This document shows positions 46,252 through 54,948 of a stretch of DNA of 64,000 nt, piece by piece. Below the pieces are notes generated by a model that was not told the origin of the DNA, ran no database searches, and saw only the letters and a list, made by a program, of their open reading frames with translations. Source of the stretch: Betaproteobacteria bacterium. GTDB lineage: Bacteria; Bdellovibrionota_B; Oligoflexia; Silvanigrellales; Silvanigrellaceae. Numbering within the stretch: the stretch's first letter is position 1; every line of letters begins with the position of its first letter. Both the position numbers and the translations under genes were made by a program. The stretch is from NCBI GenBank assembly GCA_016868315.1, contig VGHE01000008.1, forward strand, positions 1 to 64,000, given 5' to 3'.

Positions 46252-47670
46252 ATGATTAGAGTAATCTCTCTAGCAGCAGTTTTGCTATCGGGTTGCTCGA
46301 CTGATCTCTTGCCAGACGCGGCATCTCGAGGCGCAGGGGTGGCATCTGCAGGTTCTGGCAAAAGCATCACTAGCGCGTTGGCCGTTGGAAAGACACAAGA
46401 CTTTGCGAAGCTCATTAGACTTAAAGAAGTGAATTCGGCGCTGTGTTTGCGCTACCAAAAGCAAATACTTGAGTGCCCCCTTTCAAGCCCGCTCAGAGCA
46501 GATGACTCGAACAAGGTCTTGGGTTGCGTCGCGGGAGTGGATCCAAAAGCGCTCGTTGGTGCAGAATATAAGCTTTCGGTTCAGCCCCCTCCAGGCACAA
46601 AAATTTACCTGAGCACAAAAGGCGGCCTCTGGAGAACAAATGAGATTGGTTCAGGCTCTGCCCAAACCCTGACCTGGGGACCGATGAAGGGTGATGACTG
46701 TAGGCCGAATCTGCGCGGTGTTCCCGCGCAGTCGCAACTTCGATCCCCAAAGCTTCTCGAGGTGGAAGATCTGGAAGTCGTCATTGTTCCTGATGACAAA
46801 AGCAAATGCAGCAACACGCCCAACAGGATTTCAGAGTTCGGTGCGTTTGAACTGACCCTCAATGGCAATCCGTTATTCTCAAAAGGCGACCTGACCTATC
46901 GCAGTGGTGGTCACTTCCTCAAGCTCGATGCACTCGATGCACACATCTACAATGACGAGAAACGCAGCAAATGCATTGTGTCGAGCAAGGAAGTCGAGGA
47001 GATTGTCAAAGAGGCTGAGAAGAATGCACCGATTAATGCAAAGTTGAGCGCAGAACAAGCCGCTTCTCTGAGTGAAGATTATAACCGAGAAACCTCGCGC
47101 AACAACAACTTACAGCAGGCTCTTTCCGGACAAGAAAAGCTAGGCTGCTGGGCGTTCGCAAAAGTTGACAAACTTGAGGTTAGAATTGAAGGTCGTGCGC
47201 TTCCGCGTCAGAGCTGGGGCACTGGCGAAGAAGGCAAAGGAAATGGAAATGGGAGAGCATTTTCCTTCTCGTTTGGACGTGGAATTGTTCATTCTGTCTC
47301 GGAAGAAAACGGAATTTTTAGACCGGGCGGTGGCTTTGTAAGCAATGCTTTCTCGGAACGATATCTCCAAGAGCTGCAGTTCGTTCGTATCGAGAAACAC
47401 GGAACAACCTTTGAGAATGAACAGTTTTCTACATCATATCGATGTGGCTTTCTCGGGCTTGGAACTTGCACAAAACGGGAATTCCGTCGCTTCGAAACCG
47501 ACAGGCGTAATATTTCTGCAATCAAAATATTAGTGAACGACCAGCTTATTTATGAGAAAAATATGAACCATGATTTTCAGACGGGAAGCCTGCAATGGAT
47601 AGATATTGATTTGCAGAGAAATCAAAAGTACAGAAGCTTAATGCGAAACACTTCTTGCCCAGCCATCTGA
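46252..47670 (+). CDS. Predicted lipoprotein of unknown function (472 aa)
   Basis: I do not recognise this protein. It has lipobox LLSGC (Cys15) and a mature part that is largely beta-rich, with eight or more cysteines (LCLRY, ECPLS, GCVAG, DCRPN, KCSNT, KCIVS, GCWAF, RCGFLGLGTC, SCPAI). Two similar halves may exist: LEVVIVPDD...FELTLNGNPLF and LQFVRIEKHG...IKILVNDQLIY both end in a strand-turn-strand that could be C2/PLAT-like, but this is only a resemblance. A charged helical segment lies around residues 250-300. ATG at 46252 begins the signal; ATG at 46204 is a possible longer start. Confidence 0.65.
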   Translation: MIRVISLAAVLLSGCSTDLLPDAASRGAGVASAGSGKSITSALAVGKTQDFAKLIRLKEVNSALCLRYQKQILECPLSSPLRADDSNKVLGCVAGVDPKALVGAEYKLSVQPPPGTKIYLSTKGGLWRTNEIGSGSAQTLTWGPMKGDDCRPNLRGVPAQSQLRSPKLLEVEDLEVVIVPDDKSKCSNTPNRISEFGAFELTLNGNPLFSKGDLTYRSGGHFLKLDALDAHIYNDEKRSKCIVSSKEVEEIVKEAEKNAPINAKLSAEQAASLSEDYNRETSRNNNLQQALSGQEKLGCWAFAKVDKLEVRIEGRALPRQSWGTGEEGKGNGNGRAFSFSFGRGIVHSVSEENGIFRPGGGFVSNAFSERYLQELQFVRIEKHGTTFENEQFSTSYRCGFLGLGTCTKREFRRFETDRRNISAIKILVNDQLIYEKNMNHDFQTGSLQWIDIDLQRNQKYRSLMRNTSCPAI

Positions 47671-47713
47671 AAAATCTGCGCGTTCAGGAGCTTACTCTGA
47701 ACGCGCAGCTCTT
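47671..47713 (-). terminator. Hairpin terminator between convergent lipoprotein genes
   Basis: A perfect 12-bp stem, CTGCGCGTTCAG at 47676-47687 and its complement at 47697-47708, with a nine-base loop. On the minus strand it is followed by ATTTTT, so it mainly ends the minus-strand gene at 47739; it may also stop the plus-strand transcript. Confidence 0.85.
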
Positions 47714-47738
47714 CATGCTGGCTCAGTTTTTGAGTTGC

Positions 47739-48380
47739 TTAGTTTTTCCTACGCAGCCACGCAAAAACCTTTGATCCGATATTTGTGTTGCCCACTGAAA
47801 TGCGTGGGAATCCCGCAAACACCTTGCCTGTGCTGCTGTTACAGGCGCTTACAAGAACATCGGCGAAAATCTCATAGACTTCTCCGCCATTGCTACCAAA
47901 GCCGTAGCTGTTGCTTTTGTACGACGCACCTGCATTAACTGTGCAAAGCTTATTCGATAGCTGAACGTCTGAAAAAAGTTCTACACTCGTGAGAGCGACA
48001 ATTTCTAAATCGCCCGTTGTGTTTTGTCCGCAATCTGAAGTGAAATTTTCTGATGGCACATCATCAACCTCATATGCCTTTCCATCTTTTGTGAAGCGGA
48101 TCAGTTCGGCCTCAGAACCAATGACTCTGCCAACAATCGCAAGTTTTTCGCCGCTTTTAACCGTATACCAATCCTTAGAAAGAAACTTGACCGTGAAGTC
48201 TTTTGTGATTGTTGCCGTGCAGTACGCAGAGAGGTCAACCGGACTCACGCCACCCTCGCCTGGATCTGAACTTGAAGCAGAATTTCCGCCATTCGTGGGC
48301 GATTTCGACTCTGAAGAAGAGCAATGTGGTAAACCAATGAGAGAAACTGTGGCCAGCAATACAGTTGAAAGATTCTTCAT
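47739..48380 (-). CDS. Predicted lipoprotein of unknown function (213 aa)
   Basis: A 213-residue exported protein with lipobox GLPHC (Cys20), then a Ser/Gly/Asn-rich linker to about residue 45. The mature domain is beta-rich with a few cysteines (AYCTAT, SDCGQN, KLCTV, SACNSS), likely two disulfides. No family is recognised. ATG at 48380 follows GGGAG by seven bases. A strong terminator follows, so it is probably a single-gene transcript. Confidence 0.7.
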   Translation of the reverse strand: MKNLSTVLLATVSLIGLPHCSSSESKSPTNGGNSASSSDPGEGGVSPVDLSAYCTATITKDFTVKFLSKDWYTVKSGEKLAIVGRVIGSEAELIRFTKDGKAYEVDDVPSENFTSDCGQNTTGDLEIVALTSVELFSDVQLSNKLCTVNAGASYKSNSYGFGSNGGEVYEIFADVLVSACNSSTGKVFAGFPRISVGNTNIGSKVFAWLRRKN

Positions 48381-48594
48381 CGAGATACTCCCTTAAATAA
48401 GTCTGTTCAGTTTTGAGAATAATTACGTCTGTGTGTTCTACCTCCTCTGCGGAACAGCCCAACCAAGAGCAATGCCATGGGAAGAAGAATCAACAATGGA
48501 GCAGTGCGAGTCGATTTCCTTCCCTGAGTCGCTAGGCTTCCGCACAATGGTACGAGATATTTCCTCTTCTCATACTGAACGGGGTAGAGAACGG

Positions 48595-49194
48595 TTAACC
48601 CAGCCTTGTCATCGAAGTCAATTCAAACTTCTTGCTGATTGTTGCGTAGCTCATCACGGATTTGGTGGAGTAGTGCGGATGCAAAAGTCCCATGCAATGA
48701 CCAATTTCATGCAGAACCGTGAAAGCGAGAGTCTCGGGATTGGTGTCTGAATCGAGCGAAATGTCACAATCGATTATGTAACGCGAATCTTCTTCAGTCT
48801 CTCCAGTTTTGACCATTGCACTGCCTGCATCACTCCATGAGCCGGAAGCAAAGCTAATGTTGTTGATTTTGTCTTCTTCGTTCGCTCCTGGCCCCTCTTC
48901 TGCAGCAAGTGCCAATTCAATGTAGGCATCTTCAACATCAGTCCAGCGTTGCAACGAGTCCTGCACAATGGCTTTAAAAAAGCCCTTGTCATCGAGACCA
49001 GCATACTTGCCATCGAGAAATTTTTCTTTTGATTTGAATGCCGGAACATCGCCACTGATATGAAAATACACACGGGGAGAATCAGCTGATACATTCTGAC
49101 GCACAGGTTCACCCTTAAATGAATCCCTGGCAAAAACATAAGCCTGCGCAACCTGTGCCTGAAGCAAAAGAACAAACACTGCCGTTTGAATCAT
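48595..49194 (-). CDS. Secreted matrixin-type zinc metalloprotease
   Basis: A 199-residue exported protease with a signal peptide ending QAQVAQA. The metzincin zinc motif is HEIGHCMGLLHPH and the Met-turn is SVMSYA, both intact. The upstream catalytic domain strands include SPRVYFHISGDVP and IELALAAEEG. ATG at 49194 overlaps the stop of the barrel gene as ATGA and is preferred for that reason; GTG at 49203, six bases after GGAGG, is equally good on ribosome-binding grounds. It is the last gene of a coupled three-gene unit with two outer-membrane proteins. Confidence 0.85.
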   Translation of the reverse strand: MIQTAVFVLLLQAQVAQAYVFARDSFKGEPVRQNVSADSPRVYFHISGDVPAFKSKEKFLDGKYAGLDDKGFFKAIVQDSLQRWTDVEDAYIELALAAEEGPGANEEDKINNISFASGSWSDAGSAMVKTGETEEDSRYIIDCDISLDSDTNPETLAFTVLHEIGHCMGLLHPHYSTKSVMSYATISKKFELTSMTRLG

Positions 49195-49657
49195 CTTGAC
49201 CACAGCGTACCTCCTAGAGCAATTGAACTCACGCCAGAGATGGCCTTCTTGTAAGAGTAAACTGCAGTTGCTGTTCGATAGTCCAAAGTAAGACAGAACG
49301 AATCGAGAGGACACCAGAACTCAAACGCAAAGCCTGCGTAGGGACCAACAAAAGGGGAGGCAGTTCCGTAGCCAAGAGCCGCACCGACTGAAATTGCCCA
49401 TCTCTCGCTTGGCTCGAAACGCACGGCATATGCAATGCCAGGAACAATTCCCAGAACAAATTCGCGGTCGCGTGAGTTGTTGATATACGTGTATGAATAT
49501 TCCGCGGGACTGCCGAACGAAACTGGATTCGCACCTCCCATGACCGAAAAGGCACCGGCTGAAAGACGATGCCCCCCAGCCTCTGCACCTGAGGTCAGGA
49601 GCGCTGCTAAAGCCACCAAGAGAATCCTAAATCGTTGATGGAAAAAAGAATTTTCAT
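49191..49657 (-). pseudogene. Small outer-membrane barrel protein, frameshift in signal peptide
   Basis: ATG at 49657 overlaps the upstream gene's stop (ATGA) and reads MKILFSIND before stopping. In the next frame lies a clean continuation, HQRFRILLVALAALLTSGAEA, then a 160-residue barrel ending TLWSR. One more T in the T6 run (about 49644) would give MKILFFHQRFRILLVALAAL, an excellent signal peptide. The stop at 49191 overlaps the metalloprotease start. The preserved couplings at both ends suggest a recent break or a switchable tract. Confidence 0.65.
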
Positions 49658-50178
49658 AGCGACACCCCTGCAGAGACAGCAAGGGTCGTGAATCGATCGT
49701 GCGAGAGAAGCGCAAAAATGGGAATGTAGGGATGAGATGCGAAGAGCCATGACTTCCAATTCGCCTCAAGAACAAGACCGGAGCCTTGCAGCATCGTCCA
49801 ATTCAAACCAACGGGCACCGTGTAATTGAACATCCGCTCGGAATTACCCTCGGCTGAGGTCTGCGCCATCAATGCGCCCAGGCCAAATTCAGCTTCGAGT
49901 GCACCGCCCGACACAAGCGGAAGGCTGTAAAGAATACCTGCCAGGGCGTGTGTGACCTTGGTTTTCGACTCAGAATATCCGGAGACGTTCGCATTGAAGA
50001 CCCAATCTTTCACGTCGACTTTCATTTCTACTAACGGAGAGTCGTTTCCATCGCTTTGCACAGCTACGCCAAGACCAGCTTTCATAGCCAGGTCATCGCC
50101 AGCAGCGCAGCCCCCTGAATGCACCACAAAAGGAACCAAGAGACAGAGCCGCAGGGCTCTCTTCAGAGAATGACCCAT
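49654..50178 (-). CDS. Outer-membrane barrel-like protein (174 aa)
   Basis: First gene of the three-gene unit. It encodes a 174-residue exported protein with a signal peptide ending VVHSGGCAAGDD; Cys24 could serve as a lipobox. The mature part has barrel-like strands (AMKAGLGVAVQSD, WVFNANVSGYSES, ALEAEFGLGALM, LVLEANWKSWLF) and ends AVSAGVSL. I cannot name a family. ATG at 50178 is chosen because the signal begins there, though the ribosome-binding site is weak; the frame is open upstream to 50382. Its stop overlaps the next start as ATGA. Confidence 0.65.
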   Translation of the reverse strand: MGHSLKRALRLCLLVPFVVHSGGCAAGDDLAMKAGLGVAVQSDGNDSPLVEMKVDVKDWVFNANVSGYSESKTKVTHALAGILYSLPLVSGGALEAEFGLGALMAQTSAEGNSERMFNYTVPVGLNWTMLQGSGLVLEANWKSWLFASHPYIPIFALLSHDRFTTLAVSAGVSL

Positions 50179-50382
50179 AGATTGTTGACCCACTGATGAA
50201 TTTTTTGAGTATCTGGCGCAAAAGTACCCGAATATTTCCGGCGCGTCGAAGACATTTGAAGTCAGAATATTGAATCCTCTGAGCATCGGAATTTCAACAC
50301 CTGAGCGGCTCCTGTGCTTGAATCTGATATACTTTGGGAATGAGGGAACACGCACTTCAATTTTAAATTCAGGAGAATTCAC

Positions 50383-50991
50383 GTGACGCTTCAGAGAAAG
50401 CCTGGTTTCATTCTCCTTCTTTCGCAGCTGATTTTATTTTTGAGTTTTGCCTGCATTCCCAAAGGTGGGGACATCAGAACCGTACAGAAGCCAGTTCCTG
50501 CCGTGACAGCCTCAGTGACACCACCCAGTGCTCCACCCCCGAGGGTTACCGGCTCTGCGTCTCAAACTGCTGGGGGCTGCCGTGAAGGCAGTGAACCCGC
50601 CATTGCGGAACTCCGTGCCTGTTGCCGTGAACGGAACTGGGGTCAAGCCTGCGATGGTGGGTGCTGGGCAGAAGGTGTCGGTGAAAAACTGAGCCGCATG
50701 TGCAATGCACCGAAAGCCTCCACGAGTGATTGCGGAAATAGCCCGGCCAAGGCTCAACTCACTGAGTGGTGCAAGTTTCATTTTAATCGACGCTACTGCG
50801 GCGTGCCTGACAGCGAATGGATTGGAGCGTGCAAATCGGCAGCAAGCAGTGCGAATCCTGGAGGCAACGACTGCGCAAGCAGTCCTGCAAAGGATAAAAC
50901 CAGAGATTGGTGCAATTTTCATTATAATCGCCGATATTGCGGAATCGCGGACTCCGAATGGGTTCAAACCTGCACACCCGCGCCTAAATGA
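50383..50991 (+). CDS. Cys-rich repeat lipoprotein (202 aa)
   Basis: A lipoprotein with lipobox LSFAC (Cys24), a Pro-rich linker to residue 60, and three Cys-rich modules. The last two are near-duplicates: SPAKAQLTEWCKFHFNRRYC followed by GVPDSEWIGAC, and SPAKDKTRDWCNFHYNRRYC followed by GIADSEWVQTC. The first module (ELRACCRERNWGQACDGGCW) is a distant version. Each repeat has paired cysteines and a W-C-x-F-H-x-N-R-R-Y-C-G core, suggesting small disulfide-bonded domains that bind something outside the cell. I know no family for it. GTG start at 50383 follows AGGAG. Confidence 0.75.
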   Translation: MTLQRKPGFILLLSQLILFLSFACIPKGGDIRTVQKPVPAVTASVTPPSAPPPRVTGSASQTAGGCREGSEPAIAELRACCRERNWGQACDGGCWAEGVGEKLSRMCNAPKASTSDCGNSPAKAQLTEWCKFHFNRRYCGVPDSEWIGACKSAASSANPGGNDCASSPAKDKTRDWCNFHYNRRYCGIADSEWVQTCTPAPK

Positions 50992-51098
50992 CCGAAAATA
51001 ATTGAATTAAAGCCGGCTGTTTCGATTTCACAAATTTCTCGCTCAACCCCGTCCACTTCCTTCCGAAACCCCCTGTAACCACAGATGAGGGGTTTCGA

Positions 51099-51956
51099 AT
51101 GAAGCATATATATTTGAGCACGCTCGCTTTGGTTGTCGTAGCAGGCCTTTCGGCGTGCAAACCTGAACAAAAGCAGGCTGAGCAAAGCGATTCCGACACC
51201 CAATTTGTGCCCGTGGCGGTTGGTGCTGCCTATGGCGTTGGCATCTCGGCGGAGGTTGCTGCCGCAGCTTTTGCAGCGGGCGGAATCTACGTACTCGATT
51301 GCACGCGCCCAGTTGCAGCAGGAGAGATTCGGTTCTTCTGCGATGGTCCAACGAAGCTGAGCCAGGCCGCAATGACACTCGTTGTTAATTCAACGCGGAC
51401 GATTGCCGGAGCACTGCGTTGGTCTGCTGCCAACGTGATTGCACATCTCTCCGAGTTGGCAAAATTCAAGTCTGTCACACATCTGAAATCTGCAGTCACA
51501 GGCACAGCGAACGCCGGCAGCGTGCGTGAAGCACTTGTGAGCCCGGAGATTCAATCTGCAAGCGGCAAGGGCAACTTTGTAGCTGCGGTGAAGGGTTCGC
51601 TGAGCATCCAGGACAAAAGTAAAAAAAGCTGCAACTACGTTGCGCAATATGAGGCACGACTTGTGCACCGCGAATTCAAAGGTGGTTGGATGGGAGGAAC
51701 GAGCACTCGTTTTTTGGCGAGAGCTCCCTCACCCGAATCTGCTGAAGCCATGGCGCTTACAGCTTGTGAGTGGTTCTCGGGAACGATTTACAAGCTTGCA
51801 CCAGGCTTTGCAGGATATTCGCAAACGAAAAACGACTGCCGAAAACCAGCCTCGGTGGCGAATTATAAAGAGGCCTACCGAACCTCAGATGTTCCCTGCC
51901 CGGGCGTCCGTATCTGCACGAGCGAAGCCAATTGCGCTGATTACATTGGGAAATAA
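51099..51956 (+). CDS. Predicted lipoprotein of unknown function (285 aa)
   Basis: A 285-residue exported protein with lipobox GLSAC (Cys20). A hydrophobic Ala/Val/Gly stretch follows (VGAAYGVGISAEVAAAAFAA, about residues 41-60) that could be a second membrane anchor. The C-terminal third has seven cysteines, ending VRICTSEANCADYIGK, likely a disulfide-bonded domain. No family recognised. ATG follows GAGGGG by six bases. A GC-rich hairpin just after the stop serves as terminator together with the convergent pstS gene. Confidence 0.7.
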   Translation: MKHIYLSTLALVVVAGLSACKPEQKQAEQSDSDTQFVPVAVGAAYGVGISAEVAAAAFAAGGIYVLDCTRPVAAGEIRFFCDGPTKLSQAAMTLVVNSTRTIAGALRWSAANVIAHLSELAKFKSVTHLKSAVTGTANAGSVREALVSPEIQSASGKGNFVAAVKGSLSIQDKSKKSCNYVAQYEARLVHREFKGGWMGGTSTRFLARAPSPESAEAMALTACEWFSGTIYKLAPGFAGYSQTKNDCRKPASVANYKEAYRTSDVPCPGVRICTSEANCADYIGK

Positions 51957-51985
51957 AAATGCCCCGCAGGGGCGGGGCAAATTAA
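51955..51985. terminator. GC-rich terminator between lipoprotein gene and pstS
   Basis: GCCCCGC at 51961-51967 pairs with GCGGGGC at 51972-51978 across a four-base loop. The minus strand continues ATTTTTATTT, making it an intrinsic terminator for pstS; A-rich flanks allow plus-strand function too. Confidence 0.85.
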
Positions 51986-52021
51986 CGTCAGCTTGAATTA
52001 CAACACCCGAGAGGAATACTC

Positions 52022-53014
52022 TCAGCCGCCCTTAACAACTCCAAGCTTCACGCGCTCTTCCTGAAGAACCTTGAGCGGAAGTGCGATGTAGCCATTCTTG
52101 ACAACAGCTTCCTGGCCCGCAGCAGAGAGAACATACATCAAGAACTCGCGACGCGCGGGGTCGAGATCCTGTTTGGGAGCCTTGTTGATGTAAATGAGAA
52201 GGTAACGACCAAGTGGGTACTTACCAGCAAGCGCATTCTCTTCAGTTGCCGGAACAACTTCTGAACCGGGCTTGAGAGAGAGTGCCACAGCTTTCACGCC
52301 ATCGGTTTTATAACCAATGCCGCTGTATCCAATACCGAACTTATCGGTTGCCACACCTTGCACAACTGCAGCTGAGCCGGGTTGTTCCTTAACTGTATCT
52401 TTGAGGTCACCCTTGGCCAGTGCGTTCTCTTTAAAGTAGCCATAGGTTCCCGAAGCGCTATTGCGGCCGTAGAGCTGAATAGGTTTATTCGCCCACTCAC
52501 CAGTGAGGCCGAGGTCACCCCATGTTGCGATATCTTTTTTCGCGCCGCTCTTGCGGGTTTTGGAAAAGATCGCGTCCACATCCTGAAGACTCAACGACTT
52601 GATGGGGTTGTCACGGTGTACATACACGGCCAACACATCGAGCGATGTTTTGACGGGAGTGGGGTCGTAACCAAACTTTGCTTTGAACGCGGAGATTTCT
52701 TCGTTCTTCATCGGGCGGCTCATAGGACCAAACTGAGCAGTGCCTTCAATAAGAGCAGTAGGTGCAGTTGCGGAGCCCTTGCCCTCAACTTCGATTTTTA
52801 CGCCAGGATAAAACTTGCGAAAGGCTTCCGACCACAAAGCCATTTCGTTGTTCATGGAATCAGAGCCAATTGACTTGAGTGTGCCGGTCACGCCTGACGT
52901 GGGTTTGTAAACAGGCAACGTCTCTTTCCCTGCTTTACCTTTCGCTGCAGCTGAAGCGAAAGAAGACAGGGCAGCCAATACCACAACCGAAGAAACCAAA
53001 GCTTTGCGCATCAT
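52022..53014 (-). CDS. pstS: Phosphate ABC transporter substrate-binding protein
   Basis: A 330-residue periplasmic binding protein with signal peptide ending SSFASAAA. Phosphate-contact signatures are GSDSMNNEM near the N-terminus and GRNSASGTYGYFKE in the middle. It also has the domain-crossing SRPMKNEEISAFKAK and VAVYVHRDNPIKSLSLQDVDAIF segments of PstS. It should deliver phosphate to a PstCAB transporter, but no pstCAB or phoU gene is in this window. A perfect AAGGAGG stands upstream of the ATG pair at 53014. A second, shorter PstS-like protein lies at 57058. Confidence 0.9.
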   Translation of the reverse strand: MMRKALVSSVVVLAALSSFASAAAKGKAGKETLPVYKPTSGVTGTLKSIGSDSMNNEMALWSEAFRKFYPGVKIEVEGKGSATAPTALIEGTAQFGPMSRPMKNEEISAFKAKFGYDPTPVKTSLDVLAVYVHRDNPIKSLSLQDVDAIFSKTRKSGAKKDIATWGDLGLTGEWANKPIQLYGRNSASGTYGYFKENALAKGDLKDTVKEQPGSAAVVQGVATDKFGIGYSGIGYKTDGVKAVALSLKPGSEVVPATEENALAGKYPLGRYLLIYINKAPKQDLDPARREFLMYVLSAAGQEAVVKNGYIALPLKVLQEERVKLGVVKGG

Positions 53015-53252
53015 TCTGAAGAACCTCCTTGAAGATCCGAAGACCCGGCGAGTGATACCTCAAAGCCATGGTCTCGAGCAAAGACAATGAGTGAACTCTT
53101 TGTGACAGAGTATCTCAGAGAGACTTGAAATGAAGCAAAAAAAGACCATTCTGTTGCAAGAAATTCACAACTTCTCAACAGCGGAGGCTGGATGAGCGCA
53201 CCTGAAACACCCCATACTTGCGGCGATTATTGTGGTGGAGGGGTTTTTGCCG

Positions 53253-53996
53253 ATGCCCAAAGAGCTCCGCGCGCTGCTGCGCATTATTTTCATTTTGCAC
53301 ACTTCTCTCGTGCTCAACCTGGTCTTGCTACTACTTCCAGGCTTGGTCGATGCGCGCAGCAGAGTGACCTCTTTTTTCTTCCGAATTATTCTCTGGGGCT
53401 GCGGAATACAGATTCAATCGAGCCTCCCTTTCACAAGCTCGGCTTTAAAAAAGCGAATTCTGATTGTAGCGAATCATGTGAGCTACCTTGATATTCTCAT
53501 AATTTGCGCAATTCATCCGTGCATATTTCTTGCCAAATCTGAGGTTGCGAAATGGCCTGTGTTCGGGTGGGTTGCACGTGCGCTGGGATGTGTCTTTGTT
53601 GAACGTGAATCATTGATGGGAAGGGCATGCGCCCTGAGGCGATGCCTTACAATTCAAAAAAACTCGAGCATCGCCATTTTCCCCGAGGGAACCACAACTG
53701 CTGCAACGGTTCCGGACATGCAGGCCTGGAGCCGTGGACACGCATGGATAGCACAGCGGGCAGAAATGGAGGCGATTTTGTGTTTGGGTCTTGTTTTTGA
53801 AAATCAGCCCGAGCGCGCCTGGACAGACGACACGAGTCTGATGCCTCATTTGTTTCGGACTTTGAGCGAGAAACAAATTCGGGTCAGCGTGCACGGAACG
53901 TGGACTCCTGTGGGTTCCCACCAGCGTCCGCAATCCTTGGCACAAGCTACTCTTCAAGGCGTCTGCTTGGCGGTGAACAATGCCCATTCTCGCTGA
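53253..53996 (+). CDS. 1-acyl-glycerol-3-phosphate acyltransferase-like (PlsC family)
   Basis: A 247-residue membrane-associated acyltransferase. The catalytic motif HX4D is NHVSYLD (His75), the acceptor-site motif is AIFPEGTTT, and VERESLMGR precedes it. One strong hydrophobic segment near the N-terminus (TSLVLNLVLLLLPGLV) anchors it in the inner membrane. It could make phosphatidic acid, or act as OlsA in ornithine-lipid synthesis given the nearby OlsB-like gene on the opposite strand. ATG at 53253 is chosen (GGAGG 11 bases upstream); a GTG at 53232 is possible. It overlaps the next gene by 17 bases. Confidence 0.85.
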   Translation: MPKELRALLRIIFILHTSLVLNLVLLLLPGLVDARSRVTSFFFRIILWGCGIQIQSSLPFTSSALKKRILIVANHVSYLDILIICAIHPCIFLAKSEVAKWPVFGWVARALGCVFVERESLMGRACALRRCLTIQKNSSIAIFPEGTTTAATVPDMQAWSRGHAWIAQRAEMEAILCLGLVFENQPERAWTDDTSLMPHLFRTLSEKQIRVSVHGTWTPVGSHQRPQSLAQATLQGVCLAVNNAHSR

Positions 53997-54930
53997 TATT
54001 GAGAAATTTATTGTCCAATACCGTGATGAAATATCGCACTCAAAAGTGGATACCGTTCACAGCGAAGACGGGGCTTTCGATATTCACCTCATCGAGCTGA
54101 ACGGCGAAGCAACGCCCTCAAAAGATACCTATACACTTTTGCTTGTTGCGGGAGTGCATGGGCTAGAGTGGATTGGTGTCACTGTGCTTCTTCACCATCT
54201 CTCCCACTTACTTGAAACAGCGCGCTGGAACAGTGGTGTGCGCAAGATGCTGAGCTCTGCGCGTGTGGTTGCCATCCCTGCGCTGAACCCGACCGGAATT
54301 TTTCAAGGCAGGCGTGCCACGGCGCAAGGAATAGACCTTATGCGCAACGCTCCTATTGTTGCCGAATCAGCGGTTCCATTCCTGGGCGGACAGACAATTT
54401 CACCTGTCTTGCCCTACTATCGGGGTACAGGTGAACTCGCGCCAGAGAGTCGTGCTTTAATCCGCGTGGTAGAAAATTTACTCGAGACATCGGCCGGCGT
54501 GATTGCGCTCGATCTCCACAGCGGTTTCGGTGCACGCGATCGGGTGTGGACACCTTGGTCTATGACCTCGGCTCCACCGCCGCACACCGAACAGTACTCA
54601 GCCCTAGAACGAGCACTGAACGACTCATTTCCAGACCACATCTACACCTTCGAAAAACAATCCGATAGCTATCAAACACATGGTGATCTGTGGGATTATC
54701 TGATTGTGGAAAACATGAAGCGAGGCGGCCCTCTCTTTATGCCTCTGACACTGGAAATGGGCAGCTGGAATTGGCTTAAAAAGGCTCCATGGAATGCTTT
54801 TAATAAGCTGGGCTGGTTTCACCCTCTTGCTCCGCATCGTGTCCAGCGCGCCTGCCGCAGGCACATTACGTTGCTCGATTTTTTGGTCAGTGTTTGCGCA
54901 AACGGAAATGATTTCTTTGCGCAAAAATGA
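53980..54930 (+). CDS. M14-family zinc carboxypeptidase-like protein
   Basis: A 316-residue protein with M14 peptidase signatures: HGLE (His60, Glu63) for the first two zinc ligands, NPTG at 103-106, GIDLMRN for substrate binding, His180 in ALDLHSGFG as the third ligand, and TLEMG near residue 262 for the catalytic Glu. No signal peptide is seen, so it is probably cytoplasmic, as for many proteins of the succinylglutamate desuccinylase/carboxypeptidase group. It is translated from within the plsC end (17-base overlap), hence the same operon. The substrate is unknown; an amide-linked lipid or peptide is possible. Confidence 0.8.
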   Translation: MPILADIEKFIVQYRDEISHSKVDTVHSEDGAFDIHLIELNGEATPSKDTYTLLLVAGVHGLEWIGVTVLLHHLSHLLETARWNSGVRKMLSSARVVAIPALNPTGIFQGRRATAQGIDLMRNAPIVAESAVPFLGGQTISPVLPYYRGTGELAPESRALIRVVENLLETSAGVIALDLHSGFGARDRVWTPWSMTSAPPPHTEQYSALERALNDSFPDHIYTFEKQSDSYQTHGDLWDYLIVENMKRGGPLFMPLTLEMGSWNWLKKAPWNAFNKLGWFHPLAPHRVQRACRRHITLLDFLVSVCANGNDFFAQK

Positions 54931-54948
54931 GTAAACCCATGTACAAAA

